This document shows, piece after piece, positions 25,575 through 33,725 of a stretch of DNA of 42,003 nucleotides. Source of the DNA: Pseudomonas mosselii (GTDB taxonomy: Bacteria; Pseudomonadota; Gammaproteobacteria; Pseudomonadales; Pseudomonadaceae). The first letter of the stretch is position 1; every line of letters begins with the position of its first letter. Location of the stretch: assembly GCF_003205295.1 (NCBI RefSeq), contig NZ_QJRP01000037.1, positions 1-42,003 of the forward strand, written 5' to 3'. The notes under the pieces were generated by a model. That model made no database searches. It was given only the letters and a program-made list of their open reading frames with translations, and was not told where the DNA came from. The translations under genes were made by a program, and so were the position numbers.

Positions 25575-26456
25575 CTATGCCCCAAGCTCCGCCACGATCG
25601 CTTCCATCAGCGCCCGCACCCGCCTCGGCTGCACCCGGGCCGGCGGATAGACGATCTGCAGCGCCACCTGCCCGGCGCTGAAGTCGCCCAGCACCTCCAC
25701 CAGCCGGCCACTGTCCAGGTCATCCTGCACATCGCGCAGCGACTTCAGGCACAGGCCATGCCCGTCCAGGGCCCAGCGCCGCACCTGCTCGCCGTTGTTG
25801 GCGACCCGCCGCCCGCGCACGCTGACCGGATACGCCGCCGAGCCCAGACGAAACGGCCAGACCCGCTCGGTGTGAATGCCGAAGCGCATGATGATGCAGT
25901 CGTGACGCGACAGGTCGTCCGGGTGCAGCGGTGTTCCATGCCGACGCAAATAATCGGGCGCGGCGCACACCACCCGGCGGTTATCACCCAGGGGCCGGGC
26001 GCGCAGTGAGCTGTCGGCCAATGTGCCGTAACGGACGGCGAAGTCGATGCCCTGCCCCACAAGGTCGACGTAGCCATCGGTCAGGTCCAGGTCGATCGAC
26101 ACCTCGGGGTGCTCGGCGAGGAAGCGGTCGAGCAGCGGCGCGATGCAGTGCTGGCCGAGGTCCACCGGGGCGCTCAGGCGTACCAGCCCGGAGATCTTCT
26201 GCTGGCCGTGCCGCAGCTGGTTCTCAAGCTCGTCGGCCTCGGCCAGCAAGCGCCGGGCGCCGTCGGCCAGCAGGCGACCGGCGTCGGTCAGGCTGAGCGA
26301 GCGGGTGCTGCGGGTCAGCAGCGCCACCCCGTAATGCGCCTCCAGCGCCGACAGGCGCTCGGACACAGTGGCCGGTGACAGGCCGCGCTCGCGGCCCGCC
26401 GCCGACAGGCTGCCCTTTTCGATGATGGTCAGGAACAAGGCCAGATGATCCAGCAT
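25575..26456 (-). CDS. LysR-family transcriptional regulator
   Basis: 293 residues. N-terminal winged HTH LALFLTIIEKGSLSAAGRER and LSPATVSERLSALEAHYGVA, then a standard LysR effector domain. Diverges from the Tat-exported deacetylase gene, with 107 nt between, so that gene is its probable target. The effector is unknown. Confidence 0.92.
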   Translation of the reverse strand: MLDHLALFLTIIEKGSLSAAGRERGLSPATVSERLSALEAHYGVALLTRSTRSLSLTDAGRLLADGARRLLAEADELENQLRHGQQKISGLVRLSAPVDLGQHCIAPLLDRFLAEHPEVSIDLDLTDGYVDLVGQGIDFAVRYGTLADSSLRARPLGDNRRVVCAAPDYLRRHGTPLHPDDLSRHDCIIMRFGIHTERVWPFRLGSAAYPVSVRGRRVANNGEQVRRWALDGHGLCLKSLRDVQDDLDSGRLVEVLGDFSAGQVALQIVYPPARVQPRRVRALMEAIVAELGA

Positions 26457-26470
26457 GGTTTTCGCTTTTT

Positions 26471-26521
26471 CCGAAATATGATTTTGCCTTTCGGCTGATT
26501 ATTGGCGATTTTTTCGCTAAT
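26471..26521. promoter_or_regulatory. AT-rich dyads between the LysR gene and the deacetylase gene
   Basis: CCGAAA (26471-26476) and TTTCGG (26489-26494) form one dyad; ATTgGCGA-ttttt-TCGCtAAT (26501-26521) forms a second with one mismatch. Two spaced sites in a divergent intergenic region are the usual LysR arrangement (recognition and activation sites). Confidence 0.5.
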
Positions 26522-26563
26522 TACACTGCCGGCATCGAAACCCACGCACTCAGGAGCGAACCG

Positions 26564-27559
26564 ATGACCAGCAGAAGAGACTTCATGAAAGGCACCCTCG
26601 CCGGCGGCATCGCCGTGGCGGCGGGCGCGGCACTGGCGAGCGAGCCAGGCAGCACCAGCGGGACGACGCCAGGTAGCGGCGATGGCAAGGCGTTCTGGCC
26701 CAACGGCGTGCAACTGGTGATCTCGGTGTCTTTGCAATTCGAATCGGGTGGGCAGCCGGAGCATGCCGAAAGCCCCTTCCCGCCACTGGATCCACGCTAC
26801 CCCGACACCATCGCCCCCAGCTGGTACCGCTACGGCCCGCTGGAAGGCGTGCCGCGCCTGCTCGCGTTGTTCGACCAGCACGGCATCAAGGTCACCTCGC
26901 ACATGGTCGGCCAGGCCGTGCAAGCGTACCCGGAGCTGGCGGCCGAGGTGGTCCGGCGTGGTCACGAAGCCGCCGGGCACGGTCTGCACTGGGCCCCCCA
27001 GTACAGCCTGACGCCCGCCGAGGAGCGCCGCCAGTACGAGCAGGCCAGCGCCATCATCGAGCGCGTCACCGGGCAACGTCCGCTGGGTTTCAACGCGTTC
27101 TGGATGCGCCACTCCCGCGAGACCCTGAATATCCTCCAGGACCTGGGTTTCCTCTACCACATCGACGACCTGGCCCGCGACGAGCCCTCGATCACCCCGG
27201 TGCGCGGCAAGCCGTTCGCCGTGGTGCCCTACACCCTGCGCAACAATGACATCGGCCGCATCGCCGGATCCACGGCGATGACCGGCGCCGCCCTGCTGCA
27301 GGAGCTCAAGGACGAATTCGACGTGCTGTACGCCGAAGGCCGCCAGCGTCGCCGGCTGATGTCGCTGTCGGCCCATGACCGCATCGGCGGCACACCCACC
27401 GTGGTGCGGGCGCTGGACCAGTTCTTCGCCTATGCCCGCAGCCATGCCGGCGTGGCGTTCATGCGCAAGGACGACATCGCCCGCTGGACCCTGGCCCAGG
27501 GCGATGCGCCGGTCAATCCGCCGCGGGTGTTCGGCACAGCAAGACGGCCTTACGCCTAA
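26564..27559 (+). CDS. Tat-exported polysaccharide deacetylase family protein
   Basis: 331 residues. Twin-arginine leader MTSRRDFMKGTLAGGIAVAA with cleavage probably after ALASE-type sequence near 27. The NodB-homology barrel follows, of the subtype seen in PuuE-like allantoinases and uncharacterised peptidoglycan or polyamine amidohydrolases: GIKVTSHMVGQAVQ, RRGHEAAGHGLHW, SAHDRIGGTPTVV. The canonical TFDD motif is replaced by VSVSLQFESG, so typical chitin deacetylase activity is doubtful. AGGAG 8 nt before the ATG. Probably controlled by the divergent LysR gene. The substrate is not known. Confidence 0.82.
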   Translation: MTSRRDFMKGTLAGGIAVAAGAALASEPGSTSGTTPGSGDGKAFWPNGVQLVISVSLQFESGGQPEHAESPFPPLDPRYPDTIAPSWYRYGPLEGVPRLLALFDQHGIKVTSHMVGQAVQAYPELAAEVVRRGHEAAGHGLHWAPQYSLTPAEERRQYEQASAIIERVTGQRPLGFNAFWMRHSRETLNILQDLGFLYHIDDLARDEPSITPVRGKPFAVVPYTLRNNDIGRIAGSTAMTGAALLQELKDEFDVLYAEGRQRRRLMSLSAHDRIGGTPTVVRALDQFFAYARSHAGVAFMRKDDIARWTLAQGDAPVNPPRVFGTARRPYA

Positions 27560-27560
27560 C

Positions 27561-27679
27561 CTGTAGGAGCGGCCTTGTGTCGCGAAAGGGCCGCGAAGCG
27601 GCCCCAGCGATATCTGCTTCGACGCTGAAATCCCGGGGCCGCTTTGCGGCCCTTTCGCGACACAAGGCCGCTCCTACAG
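27561..27679. repeat. REP-like inverted pair (complete), 'GGAGCGGCCTTGTGTCGCG' class
   Basis: Same class as at 25443. The left unit starts CTGTAGGAGCGGCCTTGTGT and the right unit ends GGCCGCTCCTACAG; total 119 nt. Both ends carry the same variant base (GTAGG/CCTAC in place of GTGGG/CCCAC), so the two arms have co-varied or were copied as a pair. It sits between the convergent deacetylase and SnoaL-like genes. Confidence 0.9.
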
Positions 27680-27705
27680 GGGTTGCGTTGGGGCCACTTA
27701 CTTGC

Positions 27706-28260
27706 TCACTGCCCCACCAGGCCCGCCTGGCGCATGAACGCCAGGTTGTCCTCCAGATGCCAGTCCTCGGCGATCCGGCCATCGGCGATGCGATAAATGT
27801 CCATGGCGATGAAGTCGATGGCCTGGCCCTGGCCCTGATGCTCGCCCAGCGTGCCGGTGAAGTGGCCGGTGAAGCGCAGCGCAGCGGTGACCCGGTCGCC
27901 GGCGACGATCATCTGCAGCACCTCGCAGCGCAGGTCCGGCACCGCCGCGCGGAATGCCCGGGAAGCCTTCAGCGGCCCTTCGACGCCCTGCGCCCGCCCC
28001 GGCGGCAGGGTGTTGTCGCGAAAGTCGGCGGCCAGCGCGGCGCGGGCCATGGCCTCGTCGCCGGTGTTCCAGAAGGTGTCGTAGCGGCGGGCGGCAAGGA
28101 TCTGCTGCTGCGCCTGGGCCTCGGGCAGGCTCTGGTCGACCACCAGCGTGACCGGCGTCACCAGTTCGCTGGCGTTGCCCAGGTTGGCCGCCGCAGTCAG
28201 CAGCAGCGTGGAGATCCAGCGGGCGGCACGCAGCGCCGAAGCCTTGGTTTCGGTATTCAT
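27706..28260 (-). CDS. Exported SnoaL-like (ester cyclase-type) protein
   Basis: 184 residues: signal peptide to about residue 30 (ISTLLLTAAANLGNASE), then a SnoaL/NTF2-like domain recognisable by RRYDTFWNTGDEAMARAALA, RAFRAAVPDLRCEVLQMIVA and FIAMDIYRIADGRIAEDWHL. Such proteins range from polyketide cyclases to simple ligand-binding folds; no specific function can be assigned. AAGGAAA before the ATG. Divergent from an HxlR regulator with 128 nt between, probably its regulator. Confidence 0.85.
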   Translation of the reverse strand: MNTETKASALRAARWISTLLLTAAANLGNASELVTPVTLVVDQSLPEAQAQQQILAARRYDTFWNTGDEAMARAALAADFRDNTLPPGRAQGVEGPLKASRAFRAAVPDLRCEVLQMIVAGDRVTAALRFTGHFTGTLGEHQGQGQAIDFIAMDIYRIADGRIAEDWHLEDNLAFMRQAGLVGQ

Positions 28261-28388
28261 CCTGATTTCCTTCAGTGCGTTAACAAGGGGGCATGGCGCG
28301 GCCGCGAACCATGGACAACAGCCTAACCAGCCCCGACGAAGCGCTCAAGAAGGCACTTTTCACTCACCTGATTACCCTGGAGTAACCC

Positions 28389-28805
28389 ATGGCCCACTAC
28401 CGCGAATGCCCGGCCTACGACGTCTTCGCCCCGAACTGCCCGGCACGCCTGGTGCTCGATCGCCTGGCCGACAAATGGGTGCTGCTGCTCATCGACCGGC
28501 TCAGCGCCGGCGAACGGGTGCGCTTCAACCAACTGCGTCGGGATATCGCCGGCGTCTCGCAGAAGGTGCTGTCGCAGACCCTCAAGAAGCTCGAGCGCGA
28601 CGGTCTGGTGGAACGCCAGGTACACCCGACCGTGCCGCCCACCGTCGAGTACGCCCTGACCGAATTGGGCGCGACACTGGGTGGCACCGTGGAACGCCTG
28701 GCGCACTGGGCGGAATCGAACATGCCGGCGATAGTTCAGGCTCGACAACGCTACGATGACAGGCCGAACCAAGGGTGCCCCCCACGCCTGCAGGCAAGCG
28801 CGTAA
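28389..28805 (+). CDS. HxlR-family transcriptional regulator
   Basis: 138 residues. Classic HxlR features: an N-terminal Cys pair (CPAYDVFAPNCPARLVLDRL), WVLLLIDRLSAG, then the winged HTH FNQLRRDIAGVSQKVLSQTL, KKLERDGLVERQ. Many family members sense electrophiles or quinones through Cys. GGAG before the ATG. Divergent from the SnoaL-like gene, its likely target. Confidence 0.92.
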   Translation: MAHYRECPAYDVFAPNCPARLVLDRLADKWVLLLIDRLSAGERVRFNQLRRDIAGVSQKVLSQTLKKLERDGLVERQVHPTVPPTVEYALTELGATLGGTVERLAHWAESNMPAIVQARQRYDDRPNQGCPPRLQASA

Positions 28806-28812
28806 CCTCGAC

Positions 28813-29664
28813 TTACGGCTGCTGATACTGACTCAGGTACTTGTCCAGCACCGCCTTGTCCCCCGCCCCATCCCCCGCCACCTGCCACAACCGCCGCTCG
28901 ATCCCCTGGGCCAGCAGGTGGCCCACCGCGGCTTCGATGGCCGACAGCACGCACAGCTGCGCCGGCTCGTTGGTGGTGTAGCCCACCTCGGCCTCGAGCA
29001 GCTTCTTGAACTCGATGAACTTGAACACCCCGGCGTTCTGCCCGACCGAGTAGATGGTCTTGCTGGTCATCACGTTGGCCAGCACCTGGCCGGTGCGCAC
29101 GTCCACCGCCCGCAGGTTGACCGTAACCTGGTCGACCCGGTACTCCCGGGACAGGCCGATGCCCAGGTAGCGGGCACCCTCGCCGCCGCTGCGCACGTTG
29201 GTGTCATAGGCGATGATGCCGCCCTCAAGCATCAGGTTGGCCGCCTGCAGCGGCGGCAGCTCGCCCTGGATGTTTTCCGCGACGTCGGGCTTCTTCTGCG
29301 AGGCGCGGATGATCTTGCGCTCGGTCAGCAGGTTCTGCAGGCCCTCGCGCTCCAGCACCACGAACCAGCCACTGGCGTTGAGCGCGTCCATCAACATGCT
29401 AGCCGCCCCCTGGGTGACGCTGGTGGAAAACGAACTGGCCGGGGTCGGTTTGTATTGCCCGGTCTGGTCGCGGAAGCCGTACACCACCGCCATCAGCCGA
29501 CCGCGTGGCCGGGGCATGTTGACCAGATCGTAGTAGGTCGAGGCCCGCGGCGTCAGCGTCGGGGTCTCGGGGTCCTGTTCGGCGGGCATCGGCTCGCGCA
29601 GGCCGCAGCCTTGCAGGCTACCCAGGGCAGCGAGGACCAGCAGTGTGCTCAGCAGGCGTTTCAT
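28813..29664 (-). CDS. csgG: CsgG-like outer-membrane lipoprotein channel
   Basis: 283 residues with lipoprotein signal MKRLLSTLLVLAALGSLQGC (lipid Cys 20). The family signature is extensive: MAVVYGFRDQTGQYKPTP, SSFSTSVTQGAASMLMDALN, SGWFVVLEREGLQNLLTERK, YLGIGLSREYRVDQVTVNLR. In E. coli, nine CsgG subunits form the pore through which curlins leave. GGGGAG before the ATG. It is the last gene of the long secretion operon, 32 nt after csgF. No csgA, csgB or csgD is in the window, so its cargo here is not known. Confidence 0.93.
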   Translation of the reverse strand: MKRLLSTLLVLAALGSLQGCGLREPMPAEQDPETPTLTPRASTYYDLVNMPRPRGRLMAVVYGFRDQTGQYKPTPASSFSTSVTQGAASMLMDALNASGWFVVLEREGLQNLLTERKIIRASQKKPDVAENIQGELPPLQAANLMLEGGIIAYDTNVRSGGEGARYLGIGLSREYRVDQVTVNLRAVDVRTGQVLANVMTSKTIYSVGQNAGVFKFIEFKKLLEAEVGYTTNEPAQLCVLSAIEAAVGHLLAQGIERRLWQVAGDGAGDKAVLDKYLSQYQQP

Positions 29665-29696
29665 GGCGTTCTCTCCCCAGTAAAGACCCTTCCCTC

Positions 29697-30116
29697 TCAG
29701 GGGTTCAGGCCGCTGACCTCAATGATCGAGACTTCCCCGGTGGCCCGGTCGGTGACCTTGATGCTCAGCGCCCCCGAGTCGTCGATGACGTCGATCAGGA
29801 AGGCGTCGGTGGACATGCTGCCGGTGTTGCCGTTGCTGATGTTGTCCAGCAGTTGCCCGAGCAGGCGCGACTCGAGCTGGTTGCTGAAGCGCTCCAGGGC
29901 CGAGGTGCCGGCGAACGCCGAGCTGCGGTCCTTGAGGTCGGGATCGTCGTAGTCGTTCTGCGCCTGGGCGTTGTTCAGCAGCCAGGCGCCATTGATCGGG
30001 TTGCCGCCGAAGGACGGGTTGACCGGGGTGTACACCAACTCCGTGGCCAGGGCCTGGCCACCGAGGCCGGCAGCCAGCAGGCAGGCGGCGATGCGTCGTG
30101 CAAGGTGGGTGCTCAT
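29697..30116 (-). CDS. csgF: CsgF-like curli assembly factor
   Basis: 139 residues: a Sec signal peptide (about 1-23), then ELVYTPVNPSFGGNPINGAW LLNNAQAQND, the highly conserved N-terminus that in E. coli inserts into the CsgG pore. The C-terminal part is predicted to lie outside the cell, where CsgF couples secretion to CsgB nucleation. ATG overlaps the csgE stop (ATGA). Without a visible curlin gene it may steer another extracellular substrate. Confidence 0.92.
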   Translation of the reverse strand: MSTHLARRIAACLLAAGLGGQALATELVYTPVNPSFGGNPINGAWLLNNAQAQNDYDDPDLKDRSSAFAGTSALERFSNQLESRLLGQLLDNISNGNTGSMSTDAFLIDVIDDSGALSIKVTDRATGEVSIIEVSGLNP

Positions 30117-30508
30117 AGCTCGTCCCTCTCAAGATCAGTTGTGTCCTGCAGCAGTCGTTGCAGCTTGCGCTGGATGATCTGTTGCCTGACCAGGTCGGCG
30201 GCCGCGATGGCCTCGTCGTTGAGTTGCGTGGTGTTGGGCGGCAGGAAGCGCCGGTACAACACCTCGCGCTCGTATTCCACCGTCACCAGGCTGCCCCAGC
30301 GGGCATCCGGGCGTTCACGCACCACCAGGTTGAAGTCGAGCCGGCTGGTGGCGCGCAGCCGGTCGCTGAAGGCGTGATAGAAGTCGTGGCCGATGTGCGA
30401 GATGGTGTTGTCGACGATGAAACCCATCATCTCGTCCTCGGCACCCGCCCGGGCCTGGCCCTGCAGCAGGGCCAGGCACAGGCACACCAGCGCGGCCAGG
30501 CGTTTCAT
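30113..30508 (-). CDS. csgE: CsgE-like periplasmic secretion chaperone
   Basis: 131 residues with a Sec signal peptide (cut near ARA-GAEDE). Mature family features: GFIVDNTISHIGHDFYHAFS, LVVRERPDARWGSLVTVEYE, REVLYRRFLPP. In E. coli, CsgE caps the CsgG channel from the periplasm and delivers CsgA. The start ATG at 30508 overlaps the stop of the preceding pseudopilin gene as ATGA, which physically joins the curli genes to the type II-like genes in one transcript. Confidence 0.92.
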   Translation of the reverse strand: MKRLAALVCLCLALLQGQARAGAEDEMMGFIVDNTISHIGHDFYHAFSDRLRATSRLDFNLVVRERPDARWGSLVTVEYEREVLYRRFLPPNTTQLNDEAIAAADLVRQQIIQRKLQRLLQDTTDLERDEL

Positions 30509-31023
30509 GGCGCCTCTCCCGGGCCTGCATGCCGCCGGGCGTCGCCGGCGCTCTCGGCAAAGGCCTGTTCGGCGACGAACTGCCAGTCGCTGTAGTGCTC
30601 CAGCCCCTCGAAGCCGTTCCACTGGGCGTCGAAGCCGCTGCGCTTGAGCGGCGCGGCCTCGGAGCGGCTGTACACTCCGGTGATGCGGCCATCGACCGCG
30701 CGCAGCAGGCCCCACTCTTGGCCGCCGACAGGGTCTGGGTAGAGCCTGCGCAGGTGGCGCTGCGGCGCCGGGAAACGGTTGTCCTCCACCAGCTCGCCCA
30801 GCTCCTGCGGGTACTGGGCCAGGCCCGGCGAGGCGCGGTAGTAGCTGCGCAGTGCCTGGGCATACTGGCCGCCCACCCACAGCAGCTGGCGCTCGCGCTC
30901 ACGCTGCACGCTGGTGGCCCACAGGGTGCCGGTAGCCGCCAGGGCCACGCTGCTGATGGCGATCAGCAGCAGCACGCCCAGATAGGTGAAGCCGGTTTCA
31001 CCATTCGGCATAGAGGCTGCCAT
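30505..31023 (-). CDS. Minor pseudopilin lacking Glu5
   Basis: 172 residues. Class III leader MAASMPNGETG-FTYLGVLLLIAI: cleavage by prepilin peptidase is expected between G and F, but position +5 of the mature protein is Gly and not the conserved Glu. That is a feature of GspK-type tip pseudopilins, although the length is nearer to GspG/H/I. A periplasmic globular part follows with PAPQRHLRRLYPDPVGGQEW-type sequence, also seen in GspG-like proteins. Start ATG 31023 has GGAGGG, 7 nt upstream. Overlaps the pseudopilin before it by 26 nt and csgE by ATGA. Confidence 0.83.
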   Translation of the reverse strand: MAASMPNGETGFTYLGVLLLIAISSVALAATGTLWATSVQRERERQLLWVGGQYAQALRSYYRASPGLAQYPQELGELVEDNRFPAPQRHLRRLYPDPVGGQEWGLLRAVDGRITGVYSRSEAAPLKRSGFDAQWNGFEGLEHYSDWQFVAEQAFAESAGDARRHAGPGEAP

Positions 31024-31372
31024 CACGCGCCCTCCCGCTGGCTCCACTCTTGATGTCGGCCACCCCGCCGGCCACGCCCTCGGGCGGTGGCACCAGCTGC
31101 CAGGCATCGCGACGTTCGGTGATCGGGTCGACCGGGGTGTTGCGCAGGTAGCGCTGCTCCACCAGCTGGTCGAGGGAATCGGGGTAGTGCCCGGTGTCGC
31201 CGTAGAAGTGGTCCAGCGCCTCGCGCAGTACCGCCAGGCTCTGGCGCAGGGTGGCCTCGCGGGAGGCCTCCAGGCTGTTGAAGTAGCGCGGCATGGCGAT
31301 GGTCATCAGGGTGGCGATGATCGCCATCACCACCAGCAGTTCGATGAGGGTGAAGCCCTTGCTCGGTTTCAT
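30998..31372 (-). CDS. GspG-like pseudopilin (second copy)
   Basis: 124 residues. Leader MKPSKG-FTLIELLVVMAIIATL with intact Glu5; the globular domain has DHFYGDTGHYPDSLDQLVEQ and RYLRNTPVDPITERRDAWQL, the calcium-loop region typical of GspG. Start at 31372 is preferred (GGTGA upstream); an ATG at 31384 would add four residues. With the gene before it, it is one of two major-pseudopilin-like proteins, suggesting a heteropolymeric pseudopilus. Confidence 0.88.
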   Translation of the reverse strand: MKPSKGFTLIELLVVMAIIATLMTIAMPRYFNSLEASREATLRQSLAVLREALDHFYGDTGHYPDSLDQLVEQRYLRNTPVDPITERRDAWQLVPPPEGVAGGVADIKSGASGRARDGSLYAEW

Positions 31373-31377
31373 CGCCG

Positions 31378-31851
31378 TCACCATTGCCCGTAGGGGACGT
31401 TGTTGAGGCCCTTGCCGGCGGCCAGGGAGTACACGTCGAACACGTCCTCGCCCTCGCGCGGGCTGTCGGCCGCGCTGTCGTAGGCGCGCAGGCCCCAGCC
31501 GCCCTGGTCGTCGGCCTTGACGGCGCGCAGCGGGTCGTGGGGGATGCGCCGCAGGAAGTAGAACTTCGCGCCCTTGGCGCTGCGCACATCGCGCACGCCG
31601 TCCACCAGCACCTGCAGGTTCGGCGGATAGCCGCTGCCGTTCAGGCGCTTCTCGATGTAGCCGGCGTCGAAGGCGCGCTTGTAGGCATCGATGGCGTCGC
31701 GGATCTGGTACAGGGCCTCGCGCAGCTGCTGCTCCTTGCCCCGGCGCACCACGGTCTCGGTCAGTGGCGCGGCCATGCTGGCGAGCAGCCCGAGCAGCGC
31801 CAGGGTCAGCACCACCTCGATCAGACTGAAGCCCTGCTGGCGACGTGTCAT
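31378..31851 (-). CDS. GspG-like pseudopilin (first copy)
   Basis: 157 residues. Leader MTRRQQG-FSLIEVVLTLALLGL, Glu5 present, long hydrophobic helix, then a globular domain with LREALYQIRDAIDAYKRAFD and RRIPHDPLRAVKADDQGGWG, which matches the GspG-like family. ATG overlaps the secretin stop (ATGA). Prepilin peptidase must come from elsewhere, because no pilD is visible. Confidence 0.88.
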   Translation of the reverse strand: MTRRQQGFSLIEVVLTLALLGLLASMAAPLTETVVRRGKEQQLREALYQIRDAIDAYKRAFDAGYIEKRLNGSGYPPNLQVLVDGVRDVRSAKGAKFYFLRRIPHDPLRAVKADDQGGWGLRAYDSAADSPREGEDVFDVYSLAAGKGLNNVPYGQW

Positions 31852-33725
31852 GGCCGTGGCCTCGGGCTGGCGGGCACCACCGCCATCTGCCCTTCGACCA
31901 GCGGCGCCTCCTGCGACTTGCTGCCCGGCACCTCGGTGGGCACGGCGCTGGCCGGCACCGGCTGGGCCAGCTGGCGCACCTGCAGGGCCGACTCGGTGCC
32001 GGTGGCGAACTCCATGTCCGACGGGCTCTGGTACGGCAGGTTGCGCACGATGCGCGGGGTGATCGCCAGCACCAGCTCGGACTTGCTCATGTCGTCCTTG
32101 TTGCTGCCGAACAGCCGGCCCAGGCCGGGAATGTCACCCAACCCGGGGATCTTGTTGCCGCTGGCGTTGTGGTCGTTGCGTACCAGCCCGGCCAGCACCT
32201 GGGTCTCGCCGTCATGCAGGCGCAGGCTGGTCTGGGCATTGCGGGTATCGACCTGGACAGGGATGGTGCCCTGGCGGGTCGCCTCCAGGGGCGTGGCGTT
32301 GCTCACTTCCAGGGCCACCTTGATCGCCACCTCGTTGTTCAGGTGCACGGTGGGCTGCACTTCGAGCTTGAGGCCGACGTCCAGGTAGGTGACGCTCTCG
32401 GTGATCACCGGGCCCTGGGTCGAGGGCACCGAGGTCGCGCTGATGATCGGCACCCGCTGGCCGATGTGGATGCGCGCCTGCTCGCGGTTGCTGACCCGGA
32501 TCACGGGGCTTGCCAGGGTGTTGATGTCCTTGTCCTGGGCGTTGATCTTGGCCTGCGGCGCCGGCGAGATGCTGATCCGGCTGGAGTCGATGCCGCGCAG
32601 CTGGTCGAGCACGCTCACCGACTTGCCGTCGCTGGTCAGCACGCCAAAGGTGTTGGGCCATTGCAGGCCGAGGTCGAGGATGCGCGAGGTGGCCACCTCC
32701 ATCACCTCCACCTCCAGCACCACCTCGGGGTTGGACTGATCCTGGGACTGCAGCAGCTTCTCGACCATGCGCACGGCGTCGGGGGTGTCGCGCATGGTCA
32801 GGGTGTTGAGGCGCTCGTCGACGAACACGTCACGGGTCTTGAGCATGGTCTTGACCATGTTCAGCGCGGTGTTGGCGTCGATGCTGGTCAGGTAGAAGGT
32901 GCGCATGACCAATTCCTGGTAGTCCTTGGTCTTCTGCGGCGAGTCCGGGTAGATCAGCAAGGTGTTGTCGTTGACGATCTTCTGGCGCAGCTGGTTCTGC
33001 TCCAGCAGCAGGGCCACGGCGTCCTCGATGCGTACCTCGCGCACGAAGATGGTGGCCTTCATGTCCGGGCGCAGGTCCTTGTCGAAGATGAAGTTGATCC
33101 CGGCGACCTGGGCCAGCACCTCGAAGATGGTCTTAAGGTCAGCATCGCGAAACTCCAGGGTGACCGGGCGTTCCAGCTTGCTGCGCAGCTGCGGGTACGG
33201 CGTGGCGGTACGCGCCTGGACGTTCTCGATGTCGCTGCGCAGCATCTGGCCTTTCTGGTTCTGCGGATCCAGGCGCAGCACCTCGCGCATGTAGCGCTCG
33301 GCGCCGAACAGGTCGCCCTGGCGCAACGCCGCCTGGCCGAGGGCGACGCGATCGTCGAGGGTGCGGATCAGCTCCAGCTGGCGGATGCCTTCCTGGGCGC
33401 GGCGGTTGTTGGCCTCTATGGTCAGCACCCGGCCGTAGCCCATGCGCGCGCCGGCGAAGTCGTGGCGCACGCGGTCGCTGTCGGCCTGGGTCAGCAGCGC
33501 CTCGACCGCAGCCTGGCGGCCGTGGGCCAGGGCGATGTTCAGTTCGGTGTCACGCGGATCCTCGCGCAGGGCCTCTTCCAGGCGGGCGATCCCGGCCTCG
33601 TACTGGCCTTCCTTGATCAATTCCTGGCTGTCCTTGCGCGCGGCGCTCGAGCCGCATCCGCCGATGGCCACGCACAGGGCCAGGAGCATGAACGGTGCAG
33701 GCTTGCACAACTTCGACGATTTCAT
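31848..33725 (-). CDS. Outer-membrane secretin, GspD/MshL-like lipoprotein with TPR-like repeats
   Basis: 625 residues. Lipoprotein signal ending AIGGC (Cys 24); residues about 30-165 contain TPR-like helical repeats (GQYEAGIARLEEALREDPRD, GDLFGAERYMREVLRLDPQN); then an STN/N0 domain (LEFRDADLKTIFEVLAQVAG) and N1, and the secretin core from about 330: VVLEVEVMEVATSRILDLGL, SVTYLDVGLKLEVQPTV, IPGLGDIPGLGRLFGS, ELVLAITPRIV. It forms the outer-membrane ring of the machine. The N-terminal TPR block in place of the usual GspD N-domains points to an MSHA/type IV-pilus-like lineage. Its ATG overlaps the stop of the PilP-like gene. Confidence 0.92.
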   Translation of the reverse strand: MKSSKLCKPAPFMLLALCVAIGGCGSSAARKDSQELIKEGQYEAGIARLEEALREDPRDTELNIALAHGRQAAVEALLTQADSDRVRHDFAGARMGYGRVLTIEANNRRAQEGIRQLELIRTLDDRVALGQAALRQGDLFGAERYMREVLRLDPQNQKGQMLRSDIENVQARTATPYPQLRSKLERPVTLEFRDADLKTIFEVLAQVAGINFIFDKDLRPDMKATIFVREVRIEDAVALLLEQNQLRQKIVNDNTLLIYPDSPQKTKDYQELVMRTFYLTSIDANTALNMVKTMLKTRDVFVDERLNTLTMRDTPDAVRMVEKLLQSQDQSNPEVVLEVEVMEVATSRILDLGLQWPNTFGVLTSDGKSVSVLDQLRGIDSSRISISPAPQAKINAQDKDINTLASPVIRVSNREQARIHIGQRVPIISATSVPSTQGPVITESVTYLDVGLKLEVQPTVHLNNEVAIKVALEVSNATPLEATRQGTIPVQVDTRNAQTSLRLHDGETQVLAGLVRNDHNASGNKIPGLGDIPGLGRLFGSNKDDMSKSELVLAITPRIVRNLPYQSPSDMEFATGTESALQVRQLAQPVPASAVPTEVPGSKSQEAPLVEGQMAVVPASPRPRP

